The notes beneath the pieces were generated by a model, which did not search any database, was not told the DNA's origin, and worked only from the letters and a program-made list of their open reading frames with translations. From NCBI GenBank assembly GCA_900757485.1, contig CAAEOA010000286.1, forward strand, positions 1-5,568: DNA of 5,568 bases, written 5' to 3'. This DNA comes from Oscillospiraceae bacterium (GTDB taxonomy: Bacteria > Bacillota > Clostridia > Oscillospirales > Ruminococcaceae). Position 1 is the first letter of the stretch; every line of letters starts with the position of its first letter. The translations under genes were made by a program, and so were the position numbers. Shown one piece after another: positions 1 through 5,568 of the stretch.

Positions 1-11
1 GCATGAGGCAT
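1..11 (-). CDS. Probable 5' end of a divergent gene running off the left edge
   Basis: Only three to four codons are visible, so no product can be named. The case for a gene rests on signals in the right order on the minus strand: an extended -10 promoter (46-75), a short leader, a Shine-Dalgarno-like AAAGGA (14-19), and then two possible ATG codons in different frames. The ATG at 9-11 lies only 2 nt from AAAGGA, which is tight. The ATG at 2-4 lies 9 nt away, which is better placed and would make the visible part even shorter. Which start is used cannot be decided here. The gene is divergent from the GGDEF gene and could share regulation with it. Confidence 0.3.
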
Positions 12-74
12 CGTCCTTTCAGTGTTGTGTTTTCTTTGCAGAAACATTATACCACTGTTTGGCTCGGTGCCTCA
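4..74. repeat. Inverted repeat TGAGGCATCG / CGGTGCCTCA bracketing the promoter
   Basis: The arms are 4-13 and 65-74, ten positions with nine Watson-Crick matches and one T/G mismatch that would be a wobble pair in RNA. A second smaller pair, CAGTG (20-24) and CACTG (53-57), is nested inside. One outer arm covers the -35 region of the minus-strand promoter and the other covers its probable start codon. The arms are about 61 bp apart centre to centre, close to six helical turns. It could be a pair of operator half-sites bound by a dimer or by looping, or chance. As plus-strand RNA it could also fold as a long-range stem. I cannot distinguish these. Confidence 0.35.
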
Positions 75-75
75 A
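46..75 (-). promoter_or_regulatory. Extended -10 sigma-A-type promoter, minus strand
   Basis: Read on the minus strand, TTGAGG (70-75) serves as the -35 box. An 18-bp spacer follows, then a perfect TATAAT -10 box (46-51). The -10 is preceded by TGG, giving the TGn extended -10 that Gram-positive vegetative promoters often carry. Transcription would start near position 38-40, leaving about 20-30 nt of leader before a Shine-Dalgarno-like AAAGGA (14-19) and an ATG. The promoter therefore serves a gene to the left of the window. An inverted-repeat arm (65-74) overlaps the -35 box. Confidence 0.65.
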
Positions 76-111
76 TTTTCATTTAACTTAACAATACGGG
101 ATGTTCGGCAT

Positions 112-116
112 GGAGG
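112..116 (+). promoter_or_regulatory. Ribosome binding site GGAGG that sets the GGDEF gene start
   Basis: GGAGG lies 8 nt before the ATG at 125, an ideal spacing. Two in-frame upstream ATGs (101 and 110) have no comparable site before them, and the one at 110 is directly against this GGAGG, so the site decides the start at 125. Confidence 0.8.
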
Positions 117-124
117 AATGTAGA

Positions 125-1519
125 ATGGAATATGATGAGTATAATAATATATTGGTGGATTATTCTGGATTGATTTGTTTTATATATGATGTAAAAACTA
201 CCGAAATTGTGTATATGACAAAAGCATGTATGGAACTTTTGAAAATTACAAAAGCAGAGGAATATGTGGGACATAAGTGCTATGAGATTATAGGAATGCT
301 GAAAGTACCTTACTATCCTTACAATAGCGAAAAATATGCAGAAGGAAAGGAATATCATTTAGAACAGTACAATGAAAAACTGGGACGATGGCTTAGTATT
401 TCGAACACACTGCTCTCTATTAATGGGCGGCTTTGCCATATCACACACGTGAAGAATATTTTTTCTCAACAAAGAGAACAAACTTTCCTTTCTAAACAGA
501 TTTCAGAAGTTGAAAGCATTATTCGGTGCTTAAATATTCTTACGAAACAAAAGAATATGACGATAGCTATGAATTCGTTTTTGAAAACAGTAGGCGATTA
601 TTATCAGGCTGATCGGGCACATATCATTGAGTTTAATTTTGAATCTCAAACGCTGAGCAATACTTTTGAATGGTGTGCACCTGAGTGTTCGGAAGAGATT
701 GACAACCTGCAGGATATTCCCCTTGAGGTTGTTTCTCAGTGGATTAAGAAATTCGAGGAAACCGGTAGTTTCTATATATCTTGCCTTTCTGACGATCTTG
801 ATCATGAGTCCGAAGATTACCGAATTTTACAGTCACAGGGTATACAAGGATTGTTGGCAACTCCTTTGATTCAGGAAAACGTAATAGCTGGATTTATTGA
901 AGTAGATAATCCGAGGGCTAATATCAATGATTTTAGTCCTCTTTGGGCAGTGTCTGAATTTGTTCTGGAAGAATTAGAAAAACGCCGCCTAATTAACAAG
1001 CTGACACATATGAGCTACACTGACCTCTTGACCGGAGCAAAGAACAGAAATTGTTATTCCTGCCTGCTGGAGAATTATGATCGCTGCCCACCCAGTAGAT
1101 TGGGAGTCATATTTGTTGATATCAATGAGCTAAAGAGACTCAATGATACACAGGGGCATTACATGGGGGACTGTATGATTAAGCGGACAGCAGACATCAT
1201 GCGGGAACATCTGGCGGGAGAATTGTTTCGACTGGGCGGTGATGAATTTCTGACACTATGGGAGAATATTTCACAGGCTGATTTTGAAGAAAAGACTGAT
1301 GCGCTTCACAAAGCATTTGACGAAGATCAAATCTGTAACGTATCACTTGGTTGGGCTTGGCAAGAAGATGGGATAGAGATTCATGCTTTGATACGACGAG
1401 CTGAAATGATGATGTATGCCGATAAGCGAGCTTACTATCAGACGGACCACCGGGACAGGAGAAACAGATTTTATACCGGTCAGTTAGATAAAAAGATCCG
1501 GGATATTAAGAATAATTAG
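125..1519 (+). CDS. PAS-GAF-GGDEF protein, probable diguanylate cyclase
   Basis: A 464-residue protein that probably makes cyclic di-GMP from two GTP in response to signals sensed by its N-terminal domains. No signal peptide or membrane segment is visible, so it should act in the cytoplasm. Domains in order: PAS-like fold (about 8-115), short helical linker, GAF (about 140-290; WCAPE and DNLQDIP stretches, then GLLATPLI and GFIEVDNPR), and GGDEF (about 292-445). The cyclase signature is intact: DLLTGAKNRN (300-309), metal-binding Asp332 in VDIN, N340-D341 with GH and GD following, and GGDEF at 371-375. The RxxD inhibitory site is absent: the equivalent positions read HLAG (361-364), so product inhibition through that site is unlikely. 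The start at 125 is chosen over in-frame ATGs at 101 and 110 because of the GGAGG at 112-116. The gene stands alone, divergent from one gene and convergent with the PTS operon. Its base composition is visibly more AT-rich than the PTS genes. No clear plus-strand promoter was found; TTGGCT at 59-64 with TTTAAC at 82-87 is a weak candidate. Confidence 0.9.
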   Translation: MEYDEYNNILVDYSGLICFIYDVKTTEIVYMTKACMELLKITKAEEYVGHKCYEIIGMLKVPYYPYNSEKYAEGKEYHLEQYNEKLGRWLSISNTLLSINGRLCHITHVKNIFSQQREQTFLSKQISEVESIIRCLNILTKQKNMTIAMNSFLKTVGDYYQADRAHIIEFNFESQTLSNTFEWCAPECSEEIDNLQDIPLEVVSQWIKKFEETGSFYISCLSDDLDHESEDYRILQSQGIQGLLATPLIQENVIAGFIEVDNPRANINDFSPLWAVSEFVLEELEKRRLINKLTHMSYTDLLTGAKNRNCYSCLLENYDRCPPSRLGVIFVDINELKRLNDTQGHYMGDCMIKRTADIMREHLAGELFRLGGDEFLTLWENISQADFEEKTDALHKAFDEDQICNVSLGWAWQEDGIEIHALIRRAEMMMYADKRAYYQTDHRDRRNRFYTGQLDKKIRDIKNN

Positions 1520-1539
1520 TATATTTAATTTTATTCTCT

Positions 1540-1759
1540 AAACTGGAAAATGACAGCTCCACATGCAATACTTTTGCTGCGTCTTATGATTTAATTGATT
1601 GGAGAACTTGGGATGAAAAACCGCTGATTGAAAGTGGATATAAGCAGGAAAAACCAATATGCGCACAAAAACTAGATTGTTAAAGGAAATGAGAAAATTT
1701 ATCATTTCTACTGTGCAGGAAATAACAAGGGAGAATGATTCATTGCTTTTGTAATATCG
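1540..1759 (+). pseudogene. Decayed fragment resembling a family-43-type glycoside hydrolase
   Basis: Two adjacent reading frames together read like one piece of protein. The first frame, ending at a stop at 1681-1683, contains SSTCNTFAASYDLIDW (1555-1602), then WDEKPLIESG (1606-1635) and KPICAQKLDC. The second, shifted by one base, gives VKGNEKIYHFYCAGNNKGE (1679-1735), a TGA at 1736-1738, then FIAFVIS up to a TAA at 1760. From memory, the order 'sYDLidW..W..PLI.sg ... KP ... yHFYCAv..kgeR.IAlATS' is that of GH43-like arabinosidase/xylosidase-type proteins. No credible start codon or ribosome site precedes it, and at least one frameshift and one in-frame stop interrupt it. It is about 70 codons, against several hundred in an intact enzyme. 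The assignment to GH43 is inference from recalled motifs; the fragmentary coding appearance is directly visible. It could also be chance similarity in AT-rich DNA. Confidence 0.45.
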
Positions 1760-1854
1760 TAATATATTTTGTGAACTTTCTAAACTCTTTTCATGACAAG
1801 AATCGTGTTTATTATTTAAATAACTCTGGATTGTTTTACAAACTCAAATCTTAA
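1760..1854. other. AT-rich spacer with no recognisable feature
   Basis: This is the rest of the region between the GGDEF gene and the PTS operon, lying between the glycosidase relic and the stem-loop. It has no sustained open frame, no tRNA-like fold and no repeat that I can see. Its right end (about 1840-1854) is A-rich on the plus strand, which gives a U-rich tail to minus-strand transcripts leaving the stem-loop. Confidence 0.6.
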
Positions 1855-1895
1855 ATCAAATCCCTGTTCAATATAGAATTGAACAGGGATTTGAT
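1855..1895 (-). terminator. Perfect 18-bp stem-loop, probable terminator of the PTS operon
   Basis: Arms 1855-1872 (ATCAAATCCCTGTTCAAT) and 1878-1895 are exact reverse complements around a 5-nt loop (1873-1877). The stem starts about 60 nt beyond the ptsI stop codon. Read on the minus strand, the 3' arm ends in GGGATTTGAT and continues TTAAGATTTGAG, a moderately U-rich tail. On the plus strand the following bases (GGTTATAGAG) are a poorer tail. A minus-strand intrinsic terminator is therefore the best reading, possibly acting in both directions because the GGDEF gene converges on it. The U-tract is not continuous, so termination efficiency is uncertain. Confidence 0.65.
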
Positions 1896-1956
1896 GGTTA
1901 TAGAGTCTAATTGAAAAGCTTATTAAATCGCCAAACTGTTTTTTATACATCTCTTA

Positions 1957-3660
1957 TTATGCAGTCAACTTTGCAAGCACGCTTGCCACTTTTTGTTCTG
2001 TATCAAGGGACATAATTTGCTCTGCTACTTTATCCGCTTCCACTTTTGTCCAGCGTGCAATTTCTCGGCGGGTTGCCAAAATTGAAGTAGGTGTAACACT
2101 GAATTCGTTAAGACCAAAGGAGATAAGTAACGGTATCATCATCGGGTCGGCTGCCGCCTCGCCGCACATACCTACCGGTATGCCCGTTTTTTTTGCTTCG
2201 GTGATAATGTTGCGAATCAAGCGCAGCACTGCCGGAGAAAAGGCAGAGTATAGATATTCCACATTAGCGTTACCGCGATCTACTGCTAAGGTGTAACCGA
2301 TGAGATCGTTTGTGCCGATGCTGAAGAAATCTACTTCCTTTGCAAGGATATCTGCACAAACCGCCGCGGCAGGTGTTTCCACCATAACACCAATTTTTAG
2401 ATTCTTATCATACGGTATTTCCTGTTTGTCAAATTCCCGCATGATGCCTGTTATAATCTCTTTGACTTTTCTGTATTCTTCTATCCCGGTAATTAGAGGA
2501 ATCATAATGGCAAGATTGCCGTAACTGCTGGCACGCACAAGTGCCCGCAGTTGTGAAAGGAAAAGCTCGCTGTGCTTCAGACAATACCGCACTGCGCGAA
2601 AACCGAGAAAAGGATTTTCCTCTTTTTCAAGACCCATATAGGGAATATCTTTGTCTCCGCCGATGTCCAGCGTACGAATAATGACCTGATTGCCCTTCAT
2701 CATTAGCAGGGCTTTTTTGTATGCCTCAAACTGCTCGTTTTCACCGGGAGCTGAGTTCCTGTCCATAAAGAGAAATTCTGTTCTGAAAAGTCCGATCCCT
2801 TCGCCGTCATGCTCAGCTACACGTTCTGCATCTTCCGGTGTACCGATATTGCCGAACAAATCTACCTTTATCCCGTCAGCAGTTTTAGTGGGTAGCCCAA
2901 CAAAACGGGAGAGTGTCTCACGTTCGGCGATATAATCCAAACGCTTTCGCATATACACAGCAATTTCCTGATCGGTAGGATTGGAAATGATCTCGCCCGT
3001 TATTCCGTTGACAATGACCAGATCGTCCTTTTTCAGTGTTTCTGTCGCGCTTGGGACGCTGAGTACAGCGGGGATTTCCATCGCCCGCGCTAAAATTGCC
3101 GCATGAGAGGTTTTGGAACCAATCTCGGTAATCAGTCCCACTACATTTTCCTTGTTTATGCAGGCGGTCATGGATGGTGTCAGTTCCTTTGCTACCAGCA
3201 CCGTGCCTTTTTCAAGGCGAGAGAGATCTACCGTTTCGACACCCGTGAGAATACCGAGTATCTCCGTCTTAATGTCTTTGATATCGACGGCTCTTTGCTT
3301 GGTAAATTCATCATCAACCGAGGAAAACATAGCAATAAAGCTGTCACAGACGTCGGCAAAAGCGGCTTCCGCACAATTTCCTGCCTCGATGTTTTTTTCG
3401 ATTTCGGAGCACATATACGGATCTTTCATCATCATGATATGCCCGAGAATGATCTCACCCTCTTTTTCACCGATAGTTTCGGTAACATTCTGAGCCAATG
3501 CTGTGTTTTTCTCAATAAAAGTATTCAAGGCATTGGAAAATCGCTTATGCTCAAGAGCAGGGTCACAATTATCTTTTGGGATAAAGTGGATTTCAGCTTC
3601 GGTAGCAATCACCACTCTGCCGATGCCGTAGCCCTTAGAAACACCGATTCCGTTTAGCAT
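1957..3660 (-). CDS. ptsI: Phosphoenolpyruvate-protein phosphotransferase (PTS enzyme I)
   Basis: Enzyme I takes the phosphate from PEP onto a histidine and passes it to HPr, the first step of all PTS sugar uptake; it is a cytoplasmic dimer. Using the ATG at 3658-3660 the protein has 567 residues, in line with the roughly 570-575 usual for the family. Domains: N-terminal HPr-binding and phosphohistidine region (about 1-225) with KTSHAAILARAMEIPAV and active His186; C-terminal PEP-binding barrel (about 250-560) with GIGLFRTEFLF (Arg293), RTLDIGGDKD (329-338), MVETPA (426-431), FSIGTNDL (446-453) and GMCGE with catalytic Cys499. All the key residues are present. Small departures from the usual pattern are GSKTSH where GGxTSH is common, and NDLIGYT where NDLxQYT is common. 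A longer frame would start at GTG 3664-3666, but the ribosome site is only 1 nt from it. It is the last gene of the operon, 68 nt after HPr. Confidence 0.97.
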   Translation of the reverse strand: MLNGIGVSKGYGIGRVVIATEAEIHFIPKDNCDPALEHKRFSNALNTFIEKNTALAQNVTETIGEKEGEIILGHIMMMKDPYMCSEIEKNIEAGNCAEAAFADVCDSFIAMFSSVDDEFTKQRAVDIKDIKTEILGILTGVETVDLSRLEKGTVLVAKELTPSMTACINKENVVGLITEIGSKTSHAAILARAMEIPAVLSVPSATETLKKDDLVIVNGITGEIISNPTDQEIAVYMRKRLDYIAERETLSRFVGLPTKTADGIKVDLFGNIGTPEDAERVAEHDGEGIGLFRTEFLFMDRNSAPGENEQFEAYKKALLMMKGNQVIIRTLDIGGDKDIPYMGLEKEENPFLGFRAVRYCLKHSELFLSQLRALVRASSYGNLAIMIPLITGIEEYRKVKEIITGIMREFDKQEIPYDKNLKIGVMVETPAAAVCADILAKEVDFFSIGTNDLIGYTLAVDRGNANVEYLYSAFSPAVLRLIRNIITEAKKTGIPVGMCGEAAADPMMIPLLISFGLNEFSVTPTSILATRREIARWTKVEADKVAEQIMSLDTEQKVASVLAKLTA

Positions 3661-3667
3661 GTTCACG

Positions 3668-3674
3668 CCTCCTT
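3668..3674 (-). promoter_or_regulatory. Ribosome binding site AAGGAGG that sets the ptsI start
   Basis: On the minus strand AAGGAGG is followed by 7 nt and then ATG (3658-3660). The in-frame GTG at 3664-3666 is only 1 nt away and could not be used efficiently with this site. Enzyme I therefore most likely begins MLNGIGVSKG, two residues shorter than the longest frame. Confidence 0.85.
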
Positions 3675-3681
3675 AGGTGGC

Positions 3682-3716
3682 AAGCAGCCAAATCGTCTGA
3701 TTGCGTTCGGCTGCTT
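3682..3716. other. Stem-loop in the ptsH-ptsI gap
   Basis: AAGCAGCC (3682-3689) and GGCTGCTT (3709-3716) form an 8-bp GC-rich stem enclosing 19 nt. Inside it, AATC (3691-3694) and GATT (3699-3702) can pair around GTCT. In the operon's own direction (minus) no U-run follows, so it should not terminate transcription; it lies 8-14 nt upstream of the ptsI ribosome site and might affect mRNA processing or ptsI translation. On the plus strand it is followed by TTT G, giving a run of five T across the stem end, so it could instead stop antisense transcription. Its function is not shown by the sequence. Confidence 0.5.
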
Positions 3717-3728
3717 TTTGTCAAAATT

Positions 3729-3992
3729 TTATTCGCCAAAGCCGCTTTCAACCAACCCTACCGCCTTATCAAGAGCCTCTTGTTCCTGCTCTCCGTCACA
3801 GATGATCTCGATTTCCGTGCCGCATTTAATACAGGCGGCAATAATGTTCATCAGGCTTTTACCGTCGGTAGTCGAAGTGCCGTTTACAATAGAAACTGAG
3901 CAGGGAAATTTTCCCATTTCCGTAGCAAAAGTCATTGCAGGGCGCATATGAAAGCCTTGTGTGTTGGTGACGGTAATTTTTTTAGATACCAT
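3729..3992 (-). CDS. ptsH: Phosphocarrier protein HPr
   Basis: HPr is the small cytoplasmic carrier that takes phosphate from enzyme I on a histidine and hands it to EIIA domains. The 87-residue length is typical. His15 and Arg17 sit in GFHMRP, the active-site motif. Ser46 in DGKSLMN matches the site phosphorylated by HPr kinase/phosphorylase in Firmicutes, which turns HPr into a CcpA partner for carbon catabolite repression, so both roles appear possible. The residues after Ser46 (NIIAACIKCGTEIEI) differ from the common SLGxxxGDxI pattern, with two cysteines (AACIKC) and no Gly-Asp. The start at 3992 has AAAGGGG (4001-4007) 8 nt upstream. A longer in-frame extension to 4115 lies wholly inside the preceding gene and is not credible. 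The ribosome site overlaps the stop codon of the EII gene, 13 nt upstream, which suggests translational coupling. Confidence 0.95.
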   Translation of the reverse strand: MVSKKITVTNTQGFHMRPAMTFATEMGKFPCSVSIVNGTSTTDGKSLMNIIAACIKCGTEIEIICDGEQEQEALDKAVGLVESGFGE

Positions 3993-4005
3993 TTTAAAAT
4001 CCCCT

Positions 4006-5568
4006 TTATTCTTTGATTTTTTTCTTGAAGAGACCAAGCAGAAGCATACTGACAACAGAACCGACGACAAGAGATACCAGATACATCGGCCAGTTTCCCA
4101 CAACGGCAAATACAAAGATGCCGCCGTGAGGAGCCATAAGTGTACAGCGGAACAACATCGACAGACCGCCTGCGATGCCCGAGCCGATCATGCAAGCCGG
4201 GATAACTCTCAACGGGTCACTTGCTGCATAGGGAATGGCGCCTTCGGTGATAAAACCTGCGCCCATAATAAAGTTGACCGGACCACTTTTTCTTTCATCG
4301 TTTGTAAATCTGTTTTTAAAGAAGATGGTTGCAAGCGCAATGGCAATCGGAGGAACCATACCGCCCACCATAACGGCAGCCATGATATCATAATTTCCAG
4401 ATGTGATCGCCGCCGTGCCAAACACATACGCAGCTTTGTTGAACGGTCCTCCCATATCGATAGACATCATAGCGCCGAGTACGATGCCGAGAAGCACTTT
4501 GTTCACGTCGCCCATGGATTGAAGCAGATTGGTAAGTCCTGTGTTGATCATCCCCATGAATGGGTTGACCGTGCACATAACAACAGCAATCATACCAAGG
4601 CCGGCAAGCGGATAAATGAGCACTGGTTTAATGCCCTCAAGTGATTTCGGCAGTTTATCGCAGAGCTTGCGCAGACCAAGCATGAGATAGCCGCCGACGA
4701 ATCCTGCGAATAACGCTCCGAGGAATCCGGAGGGAACGTCACCCGCAACATTTGCAAAGGTTGCGCCTGTTGTAGCGAGGTAACCGCCTGCAAAACCTAC
4801 CAGTAGTCCGGGACGATCGGCAATAGACATACCGATATACCCGGCAAGAATCGGAATCATAAAGTTAAAGGCAATACCGCCGATGGTTTTGAAGAACGCA
4901 GCACCTGCGGTGGCTGTACCGAAGTTGGCGTCTTGCGGTGCGCCGGCGATGGTATCAATGAGGAAAGCGAGGGCGATAAAAATACCGCCGCCCACGACAA
5001 ACGGAAGCATATGAGAAACGCCGTTCATCAGATGCTTGTATATTTTACGCCCGAAGCTCTCACTGTTGTCGGCGTTTGCAGTTGTTTTTTCGCCGGAATG
5101 ATGATATACGGGAGCATCATCTGAAAGAACTCTGTTTATCAGCTCCTCTGGCTTTTTGATGCCATCAGAGACTTTCACACTTATTAATTTTTTTCCGTCA
5201 AATCGTCCCATTTCCACGCTCTTATCGGCGGCGATGATAATACCGTCAGCTGATTCAATCTCCGCGGCGGTCAGCACATTTTTTGCACCGCCTGAACCGT
5301 TTGTCTCTGCTTTGAGCGTACAGCCCAGTTTTTTACCAGCTTTTTCAAGCGCCTCAGCCGCCATGTACGTGTGGGCAATTCCGGTGGGACATGCGGTGAC
5401 CGCGAGCACGCGGTATTCGGTCTTGGCAGGCGAGGGTGTTTTGACAGCTTCCTCCGGGTATTTGTCACTTTCTGCGCGGTCAATTTCGGCTATAAATGTC
5501 GCTTTATCCTTTGCCGCAAGCAGCTTTGCACGAAAGCTTTCGTCCATTAGAAGTACCATAAGCCTGGA
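4006..5568 (-). CDS. fruA: PTS fructose-type permease, EIIABC (5' end outside the window)
   Basis: Membrane permease that imports fructose or a close relative and phosphorylates it during transport. The frame is open to the right edge, so the 520 visible residues are the C-terminal part; the ATG at 5557-5559 is internal, not the start. Numbering from that Met: the last helix of a fructose-type EIIA domain (about 1-30; LLMDESFRAKLL is typical), a Pro/Lys-rich linker (31-48), EIIB (about 49-148) with the phosphorylated Cys57 in TACPTGIAHT, a second linker, then EIIC (about 170-515). EIIC shows repeated hydrophobic segments, plus ADRPGL (248-252), SIDMGGPFNKAAYVFG (366-381), GFITEGAIPYAASDPLR (435-451) and APHGGIFV (476-483), all fructose-family signatures. 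A basic tail KKKIKE ends the protein. The EIIA active histidine lies outside the window, so its presence is inferred from the visible end of the domain. First visible gene of the operon, followed by ptsH after 13 nt. The exact sugar (fructose, mannose-type or another) cannot be fixed from sequence alone. Confidence 0.93.
   Translation of the reverse strand, partial: SRLMVLLMDESFRAKLLAAKDKATFIAEIDRAESDKYPEEAVKTPSPAKTEYRVLAVTACPTGIAHTYMAAEALEKAGKKLGCTLKAETNGSGGAKNVLTAAEIESADGIIIAADKSVEMGRFDGKKLISVKVSDGIKKPEELINRVLSDDAPVYHHSGEKTTANADNSESFGRKIYKHLMNGVSHMLPFVVGGGIFIALAFLIDTIAGAPQDANFGTATAGAAFFKTIGGIAFNFMIPILAGYIGMSIADRPGLLVGFAGGYLATTGATFANVAGDVPSGFLGALFAGFVGGYLMLGLRKLCDKLPKSLEGIKPVLIYPLAGLGMIAVVMCTVNPFMGMINTGLTNLLQSMGDVNKVLLGIVLGAMMSIDMGGPFNKAAYVFGTAAITSGNYDIMAAVMVGGMVPPIAIALATIFFKNRFTNDERKSGPVNFIMGAGFITEGAIPYAASDPLRVIPACMIGSGIAGGLSMLFRCTLMAPHGGIFVFAVVGNWPMYLVSLVVGSVVSMLLLGLFKKKIKE

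Noticed and set aside
1..100. A riboswitch (for example c-di-GMP type) upstream of the GGDEF gene, suggested by nested stems
   Set aside because: No conserved c-di-GMP riboswitch core was recognised, and the same bases are better explained as a minus-strand promoter with an inverted repeat.
83..358. A 91-codon minus-strand frame rich in Phe and Ile
   Set aside because: It is the antisense of the AT-rich start of the GGDEF gene and crosses its ribosome site. The hydrophobic look follows from composition.
3103..3657. Two overlapping plus-strand open frames of 184 and 126 codons
   Set aside because: Both are antisense to the N-terminal half of ptsI, which has full family signatures. Neither shows a family motif or its own expression signals.
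3993..4115. N-terminal extension of HPr to a Met at 4115
   Set aside because: It overlaps the EIIC C-terminus, has no place in the compact HPr fold, and the ATG at 3992 has a well-placed ribosome site and gives the standard 87 residues.
3961..4644. A 227-codon open frame on the plus strand, rich in His and Arg
   Set aside because: It lies antisense to the EIIC coding region and HPr start, its composition is what an antisense frame of hydrophobic codons gives, and it has no ribosome site or recognisable motif.
5557..5559. ATG at 5559 as the start of the fructose permease
   Set aside because: The frame continues open to the window edge with residues fitting the EIIA domain, no ribosome site is visible, and starting here would cut the EIIA domain.

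Overview
The window looks like chromosomal DNA of a low-to-moderate GC Firmicute, most likely a gut-type clostridium (Lachnospiraceae or Oscillospiraceae/Ruminococcaceae). Three things point there: an HPr with a Ser46 regulatory site, strong GGAGG-type ribosome binding sites, and a PAS-GAF-GGDEF protein of a style common in those families. The genus cannot be fixed from this sequence alone.

Layout. Positions 1-100 are a divergent upstream region. It carries a convincing minus-strand promoter (extended -10, TATAAT) for a gene that leaves the window on the left, and an inverted repeat that brackets that promoter. Positions 125-1519 (+) encode a soluble 464-residue PAS-GAF-GGDEF protein, a probable diguanylate cyclase without the RxxD inhibitory site. 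Positions 1520-1956 hold no intact gene. They contain a decayed, frameshifted fragment that resembles a family-43-type glycoside hydrolase (about 1540-1759) and a perfect 18-bp stem-loop (1855-1895) that probably terminates the minus-strand operon.

From the right edge to 1957, on the minus strand, runs a phosphotransferase (PTS) operon: fructose-type enzyme II (EIIA C-terminal end, EIIB, EIIC; 5' end outside the window), then HPr (ptsH), then enzyme I (ptsI). Together they form a whole phosphorelay: PEP to EI His186 to HPr His15 to EIIA (active site outside the window) to the EIIB cysteine, then to sugar entering through EIIC. Placing the general PTS proteins behind a fructose-type permease suggests that fructose, or a related sugar, drives expression of the general PTS here. 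A fructose-1-phosphate kinase and a DeoR-type regulator would be expected just beyond the right edge, but this cannot be seen.

Overall this is mostly an ordinary metabolic region. The items most worth checking are the glycosidase relic, the paired repeats around the divergent promoter, the hairpin between ptsH and ptsI, and the start-codon correction for ptsI. No new defence or mobile system was found.
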